From contig NZ_CP060039.1 of NCBI RefSeq assembly GCF_014211915.1, positions 1,798,001 through 1,862,000 on the forward strand: a DNA stretch of 64,000 bases. Reading direction: 5' to 3'. Position numbers and translations under genes: made by a program. Source of the DNA: Burkholderia cenocepacia (lineage in GTDB: Bacteria > Pseudomonadota > Gammaproteobacteria > Burkholderiales > Burkholderiaceae). This document shows, in pieces, positions 21,313 through 30,634 of the stretch (the stretch's first letter is position 1; each line of letters opens with the position of its first letter). The notes under the pieces are model-generated. The model ran no database searches, was not told where the DNA came from, and worked only from the letters and a program-made list of their open reading frames with translations.

Positions 21313-21328
21313 ATACAAAATTTTGTAT
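21313..21328. promoter_or_regulatory. Palindromic operator and -10 of the higBA promoter
   Basis: ATACAAAATTTTGTAT is a perfect 16-bp palindrome in otherwise GC-rich DNA. On the minus strand it overlaps a consensus TATAAT (21315-21310), so antitoxin binding would block the promoter directly. The -35 region is weak (TGCACA 17 bases upstream). Confidence 0.7.
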
Positions 21329-21408
21329 GGGCTGTGCAGGTGGCGGAAAGAAGCTGCGGGCGCCGCCAGGGGCGCGCCGTCCGTCACGATAGGCGCGTCA
21401 CGGCGCAC

Positions 21409-21826
21409 CGATGCACAAACTGGCTGTCAGGCCGATGCTGGATCAAGGGTTGCGAAGGGTGGCGCAGGCGTGTCGCCCACACGCCAGCGATTCCCCCATT
21501 GCGTATCCGGCCCCGGATTTCACCGGTCCGTCGCGCGAAAAATGTCGCGCCGAAACATCAGTCGATATCTTTCAGACAGGTCCGACGATGCTTTCGAATC
21601 CTTGATGCCATAATGCCGAGCGTGTGCAGCCGACGCGGTTGCGCACGTTTTTTTTGCCCCGTTTTTGTCCCTTTGCCGCCGCTTGCCGGTTCTCTTTCGT
21701 CGCCGTTCGCACTGCCATGTCGTTCCGCACGTTCGCTCTGCCTTCCCGGTCCCGCGTGGACCGTTTGCCGGCATCGCCGGCGTCTTTCAGCGGAGCACGC
21801 GGCGTGACGTGCGGGCGGGTGGCTCG
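21409..21826. other. 418-base stretch without a recognisable gene
   Basis: This lies between the higBA promoter side and the DMT gene start at 21827. Frames here are short and carry no recognisable domain. Two T-rich patches near 21650 are the only AT-rich parts; I see no convincing hairpin terminator or promoter. Confidence 0.35.
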
Positions 21827-23029
21827 ATGACGCCGCTCGACCGCCTCCTCGATTTCCTCGCCCGCTTTTCGTTCCGGATTCGCCTGCCGCAAAGCCGCGG
21901 CGGCCGCGTGGCGCTGGCGCTCGTCTTCATCTATTTCGTCTGGGGTTCGACCTACAGCGGGCTGCATTTCGCGCTGCAGTCGTTCCCGCCGCTGCTGCTG
22001 TCGGGGTTGCGCAACCTGCTCGGCGGGATCGGCCTGTTCATCTTCGCGTTGCGGCGCAAGCCCGAATGGCCGACGCTGCTGGAAATCCGCAACTCGGCGA
22101 TCGTCGGCACGATGCTCGTCGCGCTGTCGTCCGGCACGATCGCGCTCGGCATGCGCACCGTCAGCAGCGGTTCGGCCGCGGTGATGGTGGCCACGGTGCC
22201 GCTGTTCGCGACCGTGATCGCGGCGGTGGCCGGGCGGCCGGTGACGAAGGGTGAATGGGCGGCCGTCGCGCTCGGGATGGTCGGCATCGTCGTGCTGAAT
22301 TCGGGCGGCGCGGCCGCCGCGAACTCGGCGCTCGGCACGATCTGCGTGCTGGCCGGCGCGCTGTTCTGGGCGGGCGGCGCGCATCTCGCGACACGGCTCA
22401 AGCTGCCGTCCGACCTGTTCCTGTCGACGTCGCTGCAGATCGGCCTGGGCGGCCTGATGTCGACGATCGTCGCGTGGCTGCTCGGCGAACGCGTCGAACA
22501 GCTGGCCGTCGGGTCCGTGTTCGCGTTCGTGTACCTGATGGTGTTCTGCACGATGGCCGCGTACGTCGCGTACGGCTACCTGATCCGCCACACGAGCCCG
22601 ATCATCGCGAGCAGCTGCATGTACGTGAACCCGATCGTCGCGGTCGCGCTCGGTGCGTTGTTGCTGGGCGAACCGGTGACGATGGCGACCGTGGTCGCGA
22701 CCGTCGCGATCCTCGGCAGCGTCGGGTTGTCGTTCGTGTTCGATCCGGCGCGCCGGCCCGCGGCGGCTACGGCCACCGCTCCGGCTCAGGCTACCGCTGC
22801 CAGTTCGCCGGTCGTGGCGGCCGAGCAGGCGGTGACGGCGGACGCTTCGCCCGTCGTCGAGCAGATCGCGACGCCGGATGCGCCGCCCATCCTCGCGCCT
22901 TCCGCCGTCCCGCTCGCGGTGCCGGCGCCTGCGGCCGTGATGGACCCCGCCGCGGTGATCGAGCCCGCCCCGGCGTTCGCGACGCCGCCCGCCGCTACCG
23001 AGCCGGCCGTTTCGCGCACCGACGCGTGA
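21827..23029 (+). CDS. DMT-superfamily (EamA) transporter with Ala-rich C-terminal tail
   Basis: The first ~310 residues form a ten-helix EamA transporter (I-Y-F-V-W-G-S-T-Y near residue 35; Y-V-N-P-I-V-A-V-A near 265), the general shape of amino-acid/metabolite exporters. Beyond residue ~310 a low-complexity Ala/Pro/Val tail of about 90 residues follows, longer than usual and probably disordered in the cytoplasm. The ATG at 21827 matches the start of the conserved part; the upstream in-frame extension has no family similarity. Confidence 0.85.
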   Translation: MTPLDRLLDFLARFSFRIRLPQSRGGRVALALVFIYFVWGSTYSGLHFALQSFPPLLLSGLRNLLGGIGLFIFALRRKPEWPTLLEIRNSAIVGTMLVALSSGTIALGMRTVSSGSAAVMVATVPLFATVIAAVAGRPVTKGEWAAVALGMVGIVVLNSGGAAAANSALGTICVLAGALFWAGGAHLATRLKLPSDLFLSTSLQIGLGGLMSTIVAWLLGERVEQLAVGSVFAFVYLMVFCTMAAYVAYGYLIRHTSPIIASSCMYVNPIVAVALGALLLGEPVTMATVVATVAILGSVGLSFVFDPARRPAAATATAPAQATAASSPVVAAEQAVTADASPVVEQIATPDAPPILAPSAVPLAVPAPAAVMDPAAVIEPAPAFATPPAATEPAVSRTDA

Positions 23030-23050
23030 CGCCGCGCTGGCCGGTCGCGC

Positions 23051-24250
23051 TCAGCCGCGCCGGCCGCCGCGATGGTGGGACCAGCCGGCGAGTGCGGTAA
23101 ACAGCAGCCCGGCCGCGCACATGCCGATCCAGCCGAACGCGCGCCATGCGGCGACGCCGGCCGACGAGCCGAGCGCGCCGCCGATGAAATAGCACACCAT
23201 GTACACCGTGTTCACGCGGCTGCGCGCCTCCGGCTTCAGCGCATAGATGCGCGACTGGTTCGAGATCTGCGCGGCCTGTACGCCCACGTCGAGCACGATC
23301 ACGCCGATCACGAGCCCGACGAGGCTCGACCCCGACAGCGCGAAGATCACGAACGATAGCGCGAGCAGCACGATCGCGAGCGAGATGACCGCGCGCGGGC
23401 CGCGCGTGTCCGCGGAGCGGCCCGCATACGGTGCGGCGAGCGCGCCCGCGGCCCCGACGATCCCGAACAGGCCGGCTGCCTGCGGGCCGAGATGGAACGG
23501 TGCGCCGGCGAGCAGCAGCGTGAGCACCGGCCAGAACGCGCTGAACGCCGCGAACAGCGCGGCGCCCGTGAGCGACGCCTCGCGCAGCCCGCGCAGCTCC
23601 ACGGCCAGATGCCACATCGAGCCGAGCAGCTTGCCGTACGACAGCGTCGACGTCGGCGAGCTGCGCGGCAGCCGCAGCACGATCACGACGGCGAGCACGA
23701 CGAGCGCCGCGACCGACGCGGCGAACACCGCCCGCCAGCCGAAATACTCGGCGATGAAGCCGGCGGCGGTACGCGCGAGCAGGATGCCGAGCAGCAGGCC
23801 GCTCATCACGGTGCCGACCGCGTGGCCGCGTTCGGCCGGCGGCGCGATTTCGGCGGCGAACGGCACGGCCTGCTGCGCGATGGTCGCGAGGATGCCGATC
23901 GCGAGGCTCGCGACCGCGAGGACGACGAGCGACGGCGCGGTGGCCGCCACGATCAGCGCGATCGACAGGCCGGCGATCTGCAGCAGGATCAGGCCGCGGC
24001 GATCGAAGCGGTCGCCGAGCGGCGCGAGCAGGAACATGCCGGCCGCATAGCCGAGCTGCGTCGCGGTCGGTACCGCGCCGATCCACGAGGCGCCGTCCGG
24101 AAAGGACGCGCGGAAGCTGTCGAGCAGCGGCTGGTTGTAGTAGATGTTCGCGACCGATACGCCTGCGATCGTCGCGAGCAGCAACAGCAGGCTGCGCGAG
24201 TAGTGGGGCGAGGCGGCGTCGGTCGGACGGTCGGTGGAGGTGGTGGACAT
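23051..24250 (-). CDS. Major facilitator superfamily transporter
   Basis: This 399-residue protein has twelve predicted helices in the MFS pattern. N-I-Y-Y-N-Q-P-L-L follows helix 1, and the loop motif P-L-G-D-R-F-D-R-R lies between helices 2 and 3. It resembles the YnfM/AraJ-type drug and metabolite exporters. The ATG at 24250 is preferred: the 33 upstream in-frame residues are Pro-rich and precede no ribosome site I can see. The 187-base gap between it and the phosphodiesterase gene holds direct repeats of CCGGCATAA. Confidence 0.85.
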   Translation of the reverse strand: MSTTSTDRPTDAASPHYSRSLLLLLATIAGVSVANIYYNQPLLDSFRASFPDGASWIGAVPTATQLGYAAGMFLLAPLGDRFDRRGLILLQIAGLSIALIVAATAPSLVVLAVASLAIGILATIAQQAVPFAAEIAPPAERGHAVGTVMSGLLLGILLARTAAGFIAEYFGWRAVFAASVAALVVLAVVIVLRLPRSSPTSTLSYGKLLGSMWHLAVELRGLREASLTGAALFAAFSAFWPVLTLLLAGAPFHLGPQAAGLFGIVGAAGALAAPYAGRSADTRGPRAVISLAIVLLALSFVIFALSGSSLVGLVIGVIVLDVGVQAAQISNQSRIYALKPEARSRVNTVYMVCYFIGGALGSSAGVAAWRAFGWIGMCAAGLLFTALAGWSHHRGGRRG

Positions 24251-24437
24251 GGCGGCGGGCACGAAGTTGGGCGGCGCGGCAGGCGGCGCACGCGTCGGGT
24301 GCGCAGGCAGGCCGGGCGCCGGTCGAGGCTGCCGATCATACCGGAGCAACGTGAATCCTGCCGGCGGCGAGCCGGCATAACCGGCATAACCGGACAGCCA
24401 GCCGGCCGCCGGTCGTCACGGCACGCGCGTCACATCG

Positions 24438-25262
24438 TCAGTCGACCAGCTCGCCCGTCGGCTCGTAGAACGGATACGGCCCCGCGCCTTCGTCCACATA
24501 GACGTGATGCGATGTCATCCCCGTATCGGGCGCATGGTGATGGACTGCGAACGCCGGCGGTTCGAGCCGGAATGCGGACGGCGCATCGGTCCGCAGGTCG
24601 AACGCGACCTGGTGCGCGGGCGACGGCACCGCAGCCGCGAGCGTGCCGCCGAAGCGGGTGAACATCGTGCGGTGCACGTGACCGCACAGCACGCGCTCGA
24701 CGTTCGGATGGCCGCGCAGCAACGCATCGAGTTTCGCGGCGGCGGCGGGCGCGAGACGCAGCTTGTCCATGTGGCCGATGCCCGACACGAACGGCGGGTG
24801 ATGCAGCGCGACGATCACCGGCCGGTCGCGCGCGGCGTCGAGCTGTGCGGCAAGCCACGCGAGCCGGGCGTCGCACAGGTCGCCGTGGCTCGCGCCCGGC
24901 ACCTGCGAATCGAGCGCGAGCACGCGCACCGCGCCGACGTCGAGCGCGTACTGCACGAATTCGCCGTCCTGCAGCTCGGCGCGATCCGCGAACGCGCGGC
25001 GCAGCCCCGCGCGGTCGTCGTGATTGCCGATCATCAGGTAATACGGAATCTCGAGCGCCGCGAGCAACCCGCGCAGGTTGCCGTACTCTTCGTCGTGGCC
25101 GAAGTCGGTCAGGTCGCCGGTGACGAGCACGGCGTCCGGGCGCGGCACGAGTGCGTTCAGTTTCTCGACGCAGCGCGCGAGCGCGGCCGCCGTGTCGACG
25201 CGCCGGTACGCGAGCTGGCCCGGCCGCTTGATGTGGAGATCGCTGATTTGAGCAAGCAGCAT
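24438..25262 (-). CDS. Calcineurin-like phosphodiesterase (CpdA/GpdQ type)
   Basis: The 274-residue protein has the full metallophosphoesterase set: S-D-L-H at 7-10, G-D-L-T-D near 49, G-N-H-D near 79, H-H-P-P near 155 and G-H-V-H near 196. The pattern matches class III cyclic-nucleotide and glycerophosphodiester phosphodiesterases (CpdA, GpdQ, Rv0805). The ATG at 25262 has GAGGAA upstream. It is last in a leftward cluster with a binding-protein-dependent transporter, so it probably cleaves the imported compound; that points to a phosphodiester substrate rather than cAMP. Inference from context. Confidence 0.87.
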   Translation of the reverse strand: MLLAQISDLHIKRPGQLAYRRVDTAAALARCVEKLNALVPRPDAVLVTGDLTDFGHDEEYGNLRGLLAALEIPYYLMIGNHDDRAGLRRAFADRAELQDGEFVQYALDVGAVRVLALDSQVPGASHGDLCDARLAWLAAQLDAARDRPVIVALHHPPFVSGIGHMDKLRLAPAAAAKLDALLRGHPNVERVLCGHVHRTMFTRFGGTLAAAVPSPAHQVAFDLRTDAPSAFRLEPPAFAVHHHAPDTGMTSHHVYVDEGAGPYPFYEPTGELVD

Positions 25263-25344
25263 CGTCGTTCCTCGGAATCTCTGGTTGTTGTCGCGGCGGC
25301 GTGCGCCGCCGTGGGGGCTGCAGGCATGATGCCCGATCGACGGC

Positions 25345-26376
25345 TTACGCGCCGAGCGCGATCAGGCCTTCCGGCGCGATCGTGAGGCCGACCGCCGTGC
25401 CGCGCGCAAGCGCGATGCGGCCCGGCACGTCGATCACGAGCGCGTCGGGTGCCGCATGCTCGATCGTGAGCCGCGTGCGTTCGCCGAGGAACGCGCACGC
25501 GCCGACCGCGCCGCGCAGCGGCGCATGCGCGGGATCGGCGAGCTGCGCGTCCTCGGGGCGGAAGAACCATTCGTCGGCCGCGTGCGGCGTGACGATCGTG
25601 CCGCCCGTCGTTGCGAGCGCGCCGTCGCGCCACTGGCCCGCCAGCCGGTTCAGCGTGCCGATGAACTGCGCGACCGTGCGGTTCGCGGGGTGGTAGTAGA
25701 TCTCGCGCGGCGTGCCGATCTGCTCGATGCGGCCCGCGCCCATCACGACGATCCGGTCGCCGAGTTCCATCGCTTCGGCCTGGTCGTGCGTGACGTAGAC
25801 GGTCGTCACGCCGAGTTCGCGCAGCAGCGTGTTCATGTCGCGGCGCAGCACGTCGCGCAGCTTCGCGTCGAGCGCGGTCAGCGGTTCGTCGAGCAGCAGC
25901 ACCCGCGGCCGCACCGCGAGCGCGCGCGCCAGCGCGACGCGCTGACGCTGGCCGCCCGACAGTTGATCGACCGGTTTGTCCGCATGCGCGTCGAGCCGCA
26001 TCATCGCGAGCAGTTCGTCGACGCGTTCGCGCAGCGCACGCGGCTCGGTCTTGCGGATCTTCAGCCCGTAGCCGACGTTGCCGCGCACCGTCAGGTTCGG
26101 AAACAGCGCGTAGTTCTGGAACACCATGCCGACTTGCCGGCGCTCGATCGGCAGCGCGGTGACGTCGTCGTCGCCGAATGCGATCGTGCCGCCGGCATCC
26201 GGCGTGTCGAGGCCGGCGATCAGGCGCAGCGTGGTCGTCTTGCCGCAGCCGGACGGCCCGAGCAGCACGAGCGTTTCGCCGGCGCCGATCGACAGGTCGA
26301 GCGGTTCGAGCACGCGTGTACCGCGGAACGTCTTCGCGCAGCCGGTCAGGGTGATGGGAGTGGAATCGAGTTTCAT
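25345..26376 (-). CDS. ABC transporter ATPase (polyamine/iron/phosphonate type)
   Basis: This 343-residue ATPase has Walker A G-P-S-G-C-G-K-T near 41-48, Q-loop Q-N-Y-A-L-F-P, signature L-S-G-G-Q-R-Q-R, Walker B V-L-L-L-D-E-P-L and H-loop T-H-D. A C-terminal TOBE-like domain follows (E-W-F-F-R-P-E-D and later). It is the PotA/FbpC/PhnT kind. The start at 26376 (M-K-L-D-S) drops 13 unlikely upstream residues. It lies 13 bases after the permease gene. Confidence 0.9.
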   Translation of the reverse strand: MKLDSTPITLTGCAKTFRGTRVLEPLDLSIGAGETLVLLGPSGCGKTTTLRLIAGLDTPDAGGTIAFGDDDVTALPIERRQVGMVFQNYALFPNLTVRGNVGYGLKIRKTEPRALRERVDELLAMMRLDAHADKPVDQLSGGQRQRVALARALAVRPRVLLLDEPLTALDAKLRDVLRRDMNTLLRELGVTTVYVTHDQAEAMELGDRIVVMGAGRIEQIGTPREIYYHPANRTVAQFIGTLNRLAGQWRDGALATTGGTIVTPHAADEWFFRPEDAQLADPAHAPLRGAVGACAFLGERTRLTIEHAAPDALVIDVPGRIALARGTAVGLTIAPEGLIALGA

Positions 26377-26389
26377 GTCTGCGAAAAAT

Positions 26390-27292
26390 TCAGCGCGGGC
26401 GCTTCTTGAGCGCACGCGTACCGGACGGATCGACGCCGAGCCACTGCATCGCGACGAGCAGCGGCAGCGTCATCAGCAGGAACAGGATCGTGTACGCGCT
26501 GCCGACTTCGAGGCGCAGCGACGCATACGTATCGGCGAGCCCGACCGGTAGCGTCTTGGTGTCGGGCGTGTGCAGCATCCAGGTGAGGTTGAATTCGCCG
26601 ATCGACAGCGTGAGCACCGCGAGCGCGCCGGCGACGATGCCGGGCCGCAGGTTCGGCAGCACGATCGTGACGAAGCGCGTGACGAACGACGCGCCGAGGC
26701 TCGCCGCGCCTTCCTCGAGCGTACGCAGGTCGGCGCCGGCCGCGACGGCCGCGACCGCGCGCACCATGAATGGCAGCGTGAACACGACGTGGCCGACGAC
26801 GATGAACCACAGGCTCATCCGGAACGCGGTGAAGCCGCCGTACACGACCAGCAGCGCGAGCGCCGAAGCCAGCCCCGGCAGCGCGACCGGCAGCACGAGC
26901 GCTTCCTCGATCGCACGCGCGATGCGGTTCTTGCTGCGCGCGAGCGCATAGCCGGCCGGCACGCCGACCGCGAGCACAATCGCGAGCGTCGCGAACGCGA
27001 CGTAGAGTGACAGCGCGACCGAGCCGTGATACTGCTGCCACACCTGCTCGAGCCAGCGCAGCGTGAGGCCGCTCGACAGGCCGCGGAAATAGTTGACGGT
27101 CAGCCCCGCGAGCACCGACATCACGACGGGCACGATCAGGAACGCGCACAGCAGCAGCGTGACGCCCCATTGCAGCGCGGCGATCGCGCGCGCGCCGGCG
27201 ACGCGCGGCGCATGCCGGGCGGCACGCGTCGCGTGCAAGGGAGCCGGTGCGGGGGCTGGCGACGGCGCGGAAGAGCCGGAAAGCGATTGCAT
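26390..27292 (-). CDS. ABC transporter permease (second subunit)
   Basis: This 300-residue inner-membrane permease has six predicted helices after a Pro/Ala-rich N-terminal tail of about 35 residues. It carries the cytoplasmic EAA loop (L-E-E-G-A-A-S-L-G-A) that docks on the ATPase. It resembles PotC/PhnV-type subunits and pairs with the permease encoded just upstream. Confidence 0.9.
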   Translation of the reverse strand: MQSLSGSSAPSPAPAPAPLHATRAARHAPRVAGARAIAALQWGVTLLLCAFLIVPVVMSVLAGLTVNYFRGLSSGLTLRWLEQVWQQYHGSVALSLYVAFATLAIVLAVGVPAGYALARSKNRIARAIEEALVLPVALPGLASALALLVVYGGFTAFRMSLWFIVVGHVVFTLPFMVRAVAAVAAGADLRTLEEGAASLGASFVTRFVTIVLPNLRPGIVAGALAVLTLSIGEFNLTWMLHTPDTKTLPVGLADTYASLRLEVGSAYTILFLLMTLPLLVAMQWLGVDPSGTRALKKRPR

Positions 27293-27302
27293 GCGTAAAT
27301 CC

Positions 27303-28127
27303 TCAGGCCGCGGCGGCGGCGGTGTGACCGGTGAAGCGGCGCGCGAGCGCGAGCACGGCCCAGGTGACGATGCCGAGCACGATCGACAGGCCGGCCGCCG
27401 TCGCGATGTTCGCGTTCAGCGTGAATTCGGTATAGATCGTCATCGGCAGCACGTTCAGGTCGGTGGCGAGCGTGAACGCGGTGCCGAACGCGCCCATCGC
27501 GGTCGCGAAGCAGATCGCGCCGGCCGCGATCAGGCCCGGCGTGAGCGCGGGCAGCACGATGTCGACGAAGATGCGCCACGGCGACGCGCCGAGCGAACGC
27601 GCGGCTTCCTCGAGCGACGCGTCGAGCTTCGACGCGGCCGCGATCACGGTGACGATCACGCGCGGAATCGAGAAGTACAGGTAGCCGATGAACAGGCCCG
27701 CCACCGAATACGCGAATACGAACTTGTCGCCGGTGAGCTTCGTCGACACGATGCCGATCAGCCCCTGGCGTCCGGCGAGCATGATCACCATGAAGCCGAC
27801 GACGACACCCGGGAACGCGAGCGGAAACGTCAGCAGCGCGAGCAGCACGCGCTTTCCGGCGAATTCGCGGCGCGCGAGCAGCAGGCCCGAGATGGTCGAC
27901 AGCGCGAGCGTCGCGAGCGTGACGCCCGCGGACAGCGCCACCGTCTCGCCGAGGCTCTTCATGTAGCGCGCATTGCCGAGCAGCGCCGCGTAGTGCGAGA
28001 AGAAGGCGCCGTCGGCGGACACCTGCACGAGCGACGCCATCGGCAGCAGCCAGAACGCGGCGAATACCGCCAGCGCCGGCGCGACGAGCGCGACGCGCCA
28101 GCGCAGCGGAAAAGTCAGGTCGAGCAT
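27303..28127 (-). CDS. ABC transporter permease (first subunit)
   Basis: This 274-residue protein has six helices and the EAA loop L-E-E-A-A-R-S-L-G-A-S-P-W. It is the PotB/PhnU-like partner. The start is set at 28127 (M-L-D-L-T-F); the longer open frame upstream only overlaps the binding-protein gene. Ten bases separate it from the next permease. Confidence 0.9.
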   Translation of the reverse strand: MLDLTFPLRWRVALVAPALAVFAAFWLLPMASLVQVSADGAFFSHYAALLGNARYMKSLGETVALSAGVTLATLALSTISGLLLARREFAGKRVLLALLTFPLAFPGVVVGFMVIMLAGRQGLIGIVSTKLTGDKFVFAYSVAGLFIGYLYFSIPRVIVTVIAAASKLDASLEEAARSLGASPWRIFVDIVLPALTPGLIAAGAICFATAMGAFGTAFTLATDLNVLPMTIYTEFTLNANIATAAGLSIVLGIVTWAVLALARRFTGHTAAAAA

Positions 28128-28144
28128 GACGTGGGGCCGGCCGC

Positions 28145-29173
28145 TTACTGCATCACCTGCAGGTACTGCTGACCGAACGCCTGCTGGCCGGCCGCCATCT
28201 TGCCGAAGTCGACCGATTTTGCCCGCGCGTATTCGCTGGCCGGCAGGAACTTCGCGGCGATATCGGCGCCGAGCGCCTGCGCGCGCACCGGACGCAGGTA
28301 GGCGTTGGCCCACAGCTTCTGGCCTTCGTCCGACAGCACGAAATCGAGCACCTTCTTGCCGTTCGCATCGTGCGGCGCGCCCTTCACGAGGCTCATCACG
28401 TACGGCACCGCGATCGTGCCTTCCTTCGGGATCACGAATTCGACGTTCGCGTTGTCCTTGTACTTCGCGCGATACGCGTCGAAGTCGTAGTCGAGCAGGA
28501 TCGGAATCTCGCCGGACAGCACGCGTGCATACGCGGTCTGCTTCGGCACGATCGGCGCGTTCGCCTTCAGCTTGCGGAACCAGTCGAGGCCAGGCTTGAA
28601 GTTGTCGAGGCTGCCGCCGAGCGCCTGGTTGACGGCGACCGCGCCCGCGTAGCCGACGAATGCGCTCGACGGATCGAGATAGCCGACCATGCCCTTGTAT
28701 TCGGGCTTCAGCAGATCGGCCCACGAACGCGGCACCGGCTTGCCGTCGAGCGCGTCCTTGTTCACGAAGAAGCCGAGCGTGCCCGAGTGGATCGCGAACC
28801 AGTAGCCTTGCGGGTCCTTCAGGTTCGCGGGAATGTCGTTCCAGTGCGCGGGCTTGTACGGCGCGATCACGCCCTTGTCCTTCGCCTGGAACGCCGACGA
28901 CACGCCGAGGTAGACGACGTCGGCCACCGGGCTCTTCTGCTCGGCGATCAACTGCGCGATCGACTGGCCCGAGTTCTTGTTGTCGAACGGCACGCGGATG
29001 CCGGTCTTCTGCTTGATCGCCGCGATCTGCGCGGCCCAGTCGGCCCATTCGGGCGGGCAGTTGTAGCAGATCGCCGTTTCGTCGGCGTGGGCCGCGGGGG
29101 CGCCGGCGACGAGCGCGGCGAAGGCGAGTGGCGCGGCAAGCGCGCGCAGCAGCGAGGTCAGGCGAAAGGACAC
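28145..29173 (-). CDS. Periplasmic solute-binding protein of the ABC cluster
   Basis: This 342-residue extracellular binding protein of family 1 (Fe3+/spermidine/2-aminoethylphosphonate-like) has a signal peptide cleaved after A-H-A near residue 29. The mature domain shows S-G-T-L-G-F-F-V-N-K and hinge motifs typical of the fold. The start is a GTG at 29173 with GGAG eight bases upstream, since the upstream ATG frame has a His/Pro-rich stretch and no ribosome site. Two cysteines close to the mature N-terminus (C-Y-N-C) are unusual and could form a disulphide. Ligand unknown. Confidence 0.88.
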   Translation of the reverse strand: MSFRLTSLLRALAAPLAFAALVAGAPAAHADETAICYNCPPEWADWAAQIAAIKQKTGIRVPFDNKNSGQSIAQLIAEQKSPVADVVYLGVSSAFQAKDKGVIAPYKPAHWNDIPANLKDPQGYWFAIHSGTLGFFVNKDALDGKPVPRSWADLLKPEYKGMVGYLDPSSAFVGYAGAVAVNQALGGSLDNFKPGLDWFRKLKANAPIVPKQTAYARVLSGEIPILLDYDFDAYRAKYKDNANVEFVIPKEGTIAVPYVMSLVKGAPHDANGKKVLDFVLSDEGQKLWANAYLRPVRAQALGADIAAKFLPASEYARAKSVDFGKMAAGQQAFGQQYLQVMQ

Positions 29174-29258
29174 GGTGAATCTCCGGGCGAGTGGGTGTGG
29201 CGCTGGGGTGGTGTGGTTATGGGTGTGTGCGTGGCCGCGCGGCGCATGCGGTCGGCGC

Positions 29259-30284
29259 TCAGGCCTTGCGCAGTTGCAGGTCGGCGGCGGGCGGTGCAAT
29301 CGTCGCGCCGTCGCGTACCGCGTGCGGCAGGATCGTCGACGTGCGGTCGATCGCCGCGCCGCCGATGCATTCGACGAGACGCTGCCACGCGTGGCGGCCG
29401 ATGTCGTGGTTCGGCGTCGTGACGCTCGCGAGCGGCGGCGCGAGCAGCTCGCCGATCGCGATCCCGTCGAAGCCGAGCACCGACAGGTCGTCGGGAATCG
29501 AGAAACCCGCGCGGCGCAGGCCGCGCATCACCACCATCGCGAGCAGGTCGTTGCTGCAGAAGAGGGCCGTCGGCCGCGTGGCGTGCGCGGTGAGATGCGC
29601 GAGCACCGCGTCGGGCAACTCGGGCGCGTTGAAGTCGACTTCGACGGGCGGCAGCGGCGCCACGCCGCTTTCCTCGAGTGCCTGCGCATAACCGAGATGA
29701 CGCTGGCGCGCGCGATCCGACGCGGCGAGCGAACCGGCCAGCATCAGCACGCGGCGGTGACCGCGCGCGGTCAGCAACCGCACGCCGTCATACGCGGCGC
29801 GGCGGTTGTCGACCGACACCGACGGGCGGCGCTGCGTGTCGTTGTGCATCAGCACGTAATGCGGGCCGTCGCGATCGAGCATGTCGAGCAGCGGGTGCGT
29901 ATCCGCATCGGCGACGGTGAGGATCAGCCCTTCGACGCGCTGCTCGCGCAGTGTTTCGATCGCATGGCGCTCGCGCGCGGCGTCGTATTCGGTCGTCATC
30001 AGGATCAGCTTGAAACCGGCCGCGGTCGCGAGCGCGTCGATGCCTTGCAGGCAGTCTGCGAACACCGGGTTCGACAGCGTCGGCACGACGACGCCGACGA
30101 GCCGCGTGCGCTCGCCGCGCAGTTGCCGGCCGAGCGGGCTCGGGCGGAACTGCAGCGTGTCGATGGCGGTGCGGATCGTCTGCAGCGTGGCGGGGCTGAC
30201 GGTATGCGGCGCGTTGATCGCACGCGAAACGGTGGCGATCGAGAAGCCCGCGAGGGCAGCGACGTCCTTGATGGTCGAGGTCAT
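29259..30284 (-). CDS. LacI-family transcriptional regulator
   Basis: This 341-residue regulator has the LacI helix-turn-helix at residues 4-24 (I-K-D-V-A-A-L-A-G-F-S-I-A-T-V-S-R-A-I-N) and a periplasmic-binding-like effector domain (about 60-335). It is first in the leftward cluster, so it most likely senses the transported compound and represses the transporter and itself. Two AAACGTTT boxes lie 16 and 43 bases upstream of its ATG, matching operators of this family. Confidence 0.9.
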   Translation of the reverse strand: MTSTIKDVAALAGFSIATVSRAINAPHTVSPATLQTIRTAIDTLQFRPSPLGRQLRGERTRLVGVVVPTLSNPVFADCLQGIDALATAAGFKLILMTTEYDAARERHAIETLREQRVEGLILTVADADTHPLLDMLDRDGPHYVLMHNDTQRRPSVSVDNRRAAYDGVRLLTARGHRRVLMLAGSLAASDRARQRHLGYAQALEESGVAPLPPVEVDFNAPELPDAVLAHLTAHATRPTALFCSNDLLAMVVMRGLRRAGFSIPDDLSVLGFDGIAIGELLAPPLASVTTPNHDIGRHAWQRLVECIGGAAIDRTSTILPHAVRDGATIAPPAADLQLRKA

Positions 30285-30299
30285 GAAGTCATGCGATGT

Positions 30300-30334
30300 A
30301 AACGTTTTCGGCCGGGGAATTATCGAAAACGTTT
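30300..30334. promoter_or_regulatory. Paired LacI-type operators
   Basis: Two perfect AAACGTTT palindromes, at 30300-30307 and 30327-30334 (27 bases apart), extended to AAACGTTTTC and GAAAACGTTT so that they also face each other as an inverted repeat. They sit immediately upstream of the LacI-family gene, in the place expected for autoregulation. Confidence 0.65.
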
Positions 30335-30634
30335 GTGACTTCGCGATGACGCGCGCGACGCTTGTTTCGCGAAAGGCACGACACAAACGTCAGGCGGTTG
30401 AGGCCGTCGAACGACGCGCGGTCGATTGTATCGGCGGAGGTGGCGGCGCGGGATGAAATCGTCGGCCCAGTGGCGTCGGTGTGGTATCGGCGTCGAATGC
30501 GAGGGAGCAAGCGGTGCGACGACGGCCGGTGTCTCGATGCGGCGCGGCGGAATAAGGGAACGCATGCGCAAGCAATGGTAGAATCGCGTCCGCCCTCTTG
30601 CCGGGGTGATGAAATTGGTAAACATAGCGGACTT

